Below are positions 63,459 through 64,000 of a stretch of DNA of 64,000 nt, one piece after another. Under the pieces are notes generated by a model. It ran no database searches, was not told the DNA's origin, and saw nothing but the letters and a program-made list of their open reading frames with translations. This stretch comes from Talinum fruticosum (Eukaryota; Streptophyta; Magnoliopsida; Caryophyllales; Talinaceae): assembly GCA_021018815.1 (NCBI GenBank), contig JAITYX010000042.1, positions 4,764,001 through 4,828,000 on the forward strand. Reading direction: 5' to 3'. A program made the position numbers and the translations under genes. How positions within the stretch are numbered: the first letter of the stretch is position 1; every line of letters begins with the position of its first letter.

Positions 63459-63988
63459 ATGTCAGCATCAGTGATGGCTTCACCTGATCTCTCAAACTCG
63501 GTGACCAACCAGGTATTCCTTTAGTCCAATTCGATTAACCTCGAGTTTCTTTTAATTTGGACTCAATCTAAAAAGGTTTTTTTAATTCCCTTTATTTTTC
63601 AAGCAAATAATTTGTCATCTAATGAAAAATACTGTATACAGTTGGCATTAACCTCTTGTCTCATCACAAACTTTGGGAAAAGATTTAAAATGTTTGGTTT
63701 TTTTTTTTTTGGCTCAACAGGTTTTGGTTGAAGACAAAAAGTCTGTGAGAATACTTGTACTGAACCGGCCAAAGCAACTTAATGCACTGTCAGATTATAT
63801 GGTGTATATCTATCCATGCAATTGATAATTTGAAAGAAAGGAATGGTTTAATTTATGTATACAGTGGAAGGAGAAAAACAAAAGTTCACAAATTCACCAT
63901 CACATTTATTTTGACCTAGGTTTCCCGACTCATGGAATTATTTCTTGCCTATGAGGAAGATCCTGATGTCAAGTTGATCATATTAAAG
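63459..63988 (+). CDS. CHY1: 3-hydroxyisobutyryl-CoA hydrolase (CHY1-like) copy D, 5' part
   Basis: Three exons before the right edge: 63459-63512 (MSASVMASPDLSNSVTNQ), 63721-63801 ([20 protein letters not shown], then NALSDYM) and 63920-63988 ([15 protein letters not shown], then DVKLIILK). Lengths of exons 2 and 3 and all phases equal those of copy C, with GT-AG borders and no stop. A second in-frame ATG lies six codons in. The upstream sequence is not obviously similar to the copy C promoter, so regulation may differ. The active-site exons are outside the window, so integrity of the rest is unknown. Relative to copy C it is closer to Arabidopsis CHY1 at the start (VLVE plus SVRIL versus ILVE plus FARKL). 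Confidence 0.9.
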
Positions 63989-64000
63989 GTATCCTTTCTT

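Overview
This is plant nuclear DNA, most likely from a dicot. It is AT-rich, with GT-AG introns, long trinucleotide microsatellites, and typical plant transposons: Ty1-copia, L1-type LINEs with zf-RVT/RNase H ends, hAT, PIF/Harbinger, Stowaway-like MITEs, a CACTA-like end and tRNA-derived SINEs. The species cannot be named from the sequence.

The only recognisable host genes are copies of one family, the peroxisomal 3-hydroxyisobutyryl-CoA hydrolase CHY1 (enoyl-CoA hydratase/isomerase superfamily, valine catabolism). Copy A (minus strand, 471-7435, C-terminal exons off the left edge) keeps its reading frame but is divergent around the active site. Copy B (plus, 33054-41122) is a pseudogene: it lacks exons 1-3, has a 1-bp deletion, and has lost two splice acceptors. 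Copy C (plus, 42932-50140) is complete: 14 exons whose phases all join into a 382-residue protein. Copy D (plus, from 63459) shows three intact exons before the right edge. Between C and D lie non-coding remnants of a fifth copy: promoter/5'UTR-like sequence near 57.3 kb and intron-7-like sequence near 59.2 kb, with no surviving exons. B, C, D and the relic form a direct tandem array. A lies upstream in the opposite orientation, across about 25 kb of transposons.

That transposon block (about 12-27 kb) is nested and can be dated in relative terms by its target-site duplications. A decayed PIF/Harbinger element (transposase plus Myb/SANT-like ORF) was entered by a non-autonomous hAT with perfect 15-bp terminal inverted repeats and a perfect 8-bp duplication. 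The hAT was then entered by a 2.7-kb solo LTR. Next to it, a minus-strand LINE ORF1 (DUF4283-like) fragment was split by a second solo LTR of the same family (perfect 5-bp duplication) and by a 5.3-kb Ty1-copia element with unusually short (about 123 bp) LTRs.

The rest is LINE 3' ends, a Mutator-like element with captured GC-rich sequence inside copy B intron 7, a CACTA-like insertion in copy C intron 4, a degraded LINE downstream of C (51.3-54.7 kb), and AT-rich intergenic DNA with large microsatellites. I saw no CRISPR array, no rRNA and no true tRNA gene. The most interesting points are the stepwise decay of the CHY1 array (intact gene, pseudogene, exonless relic), the differing C-terminal peroxisomal signals, and the nested-insertion record.
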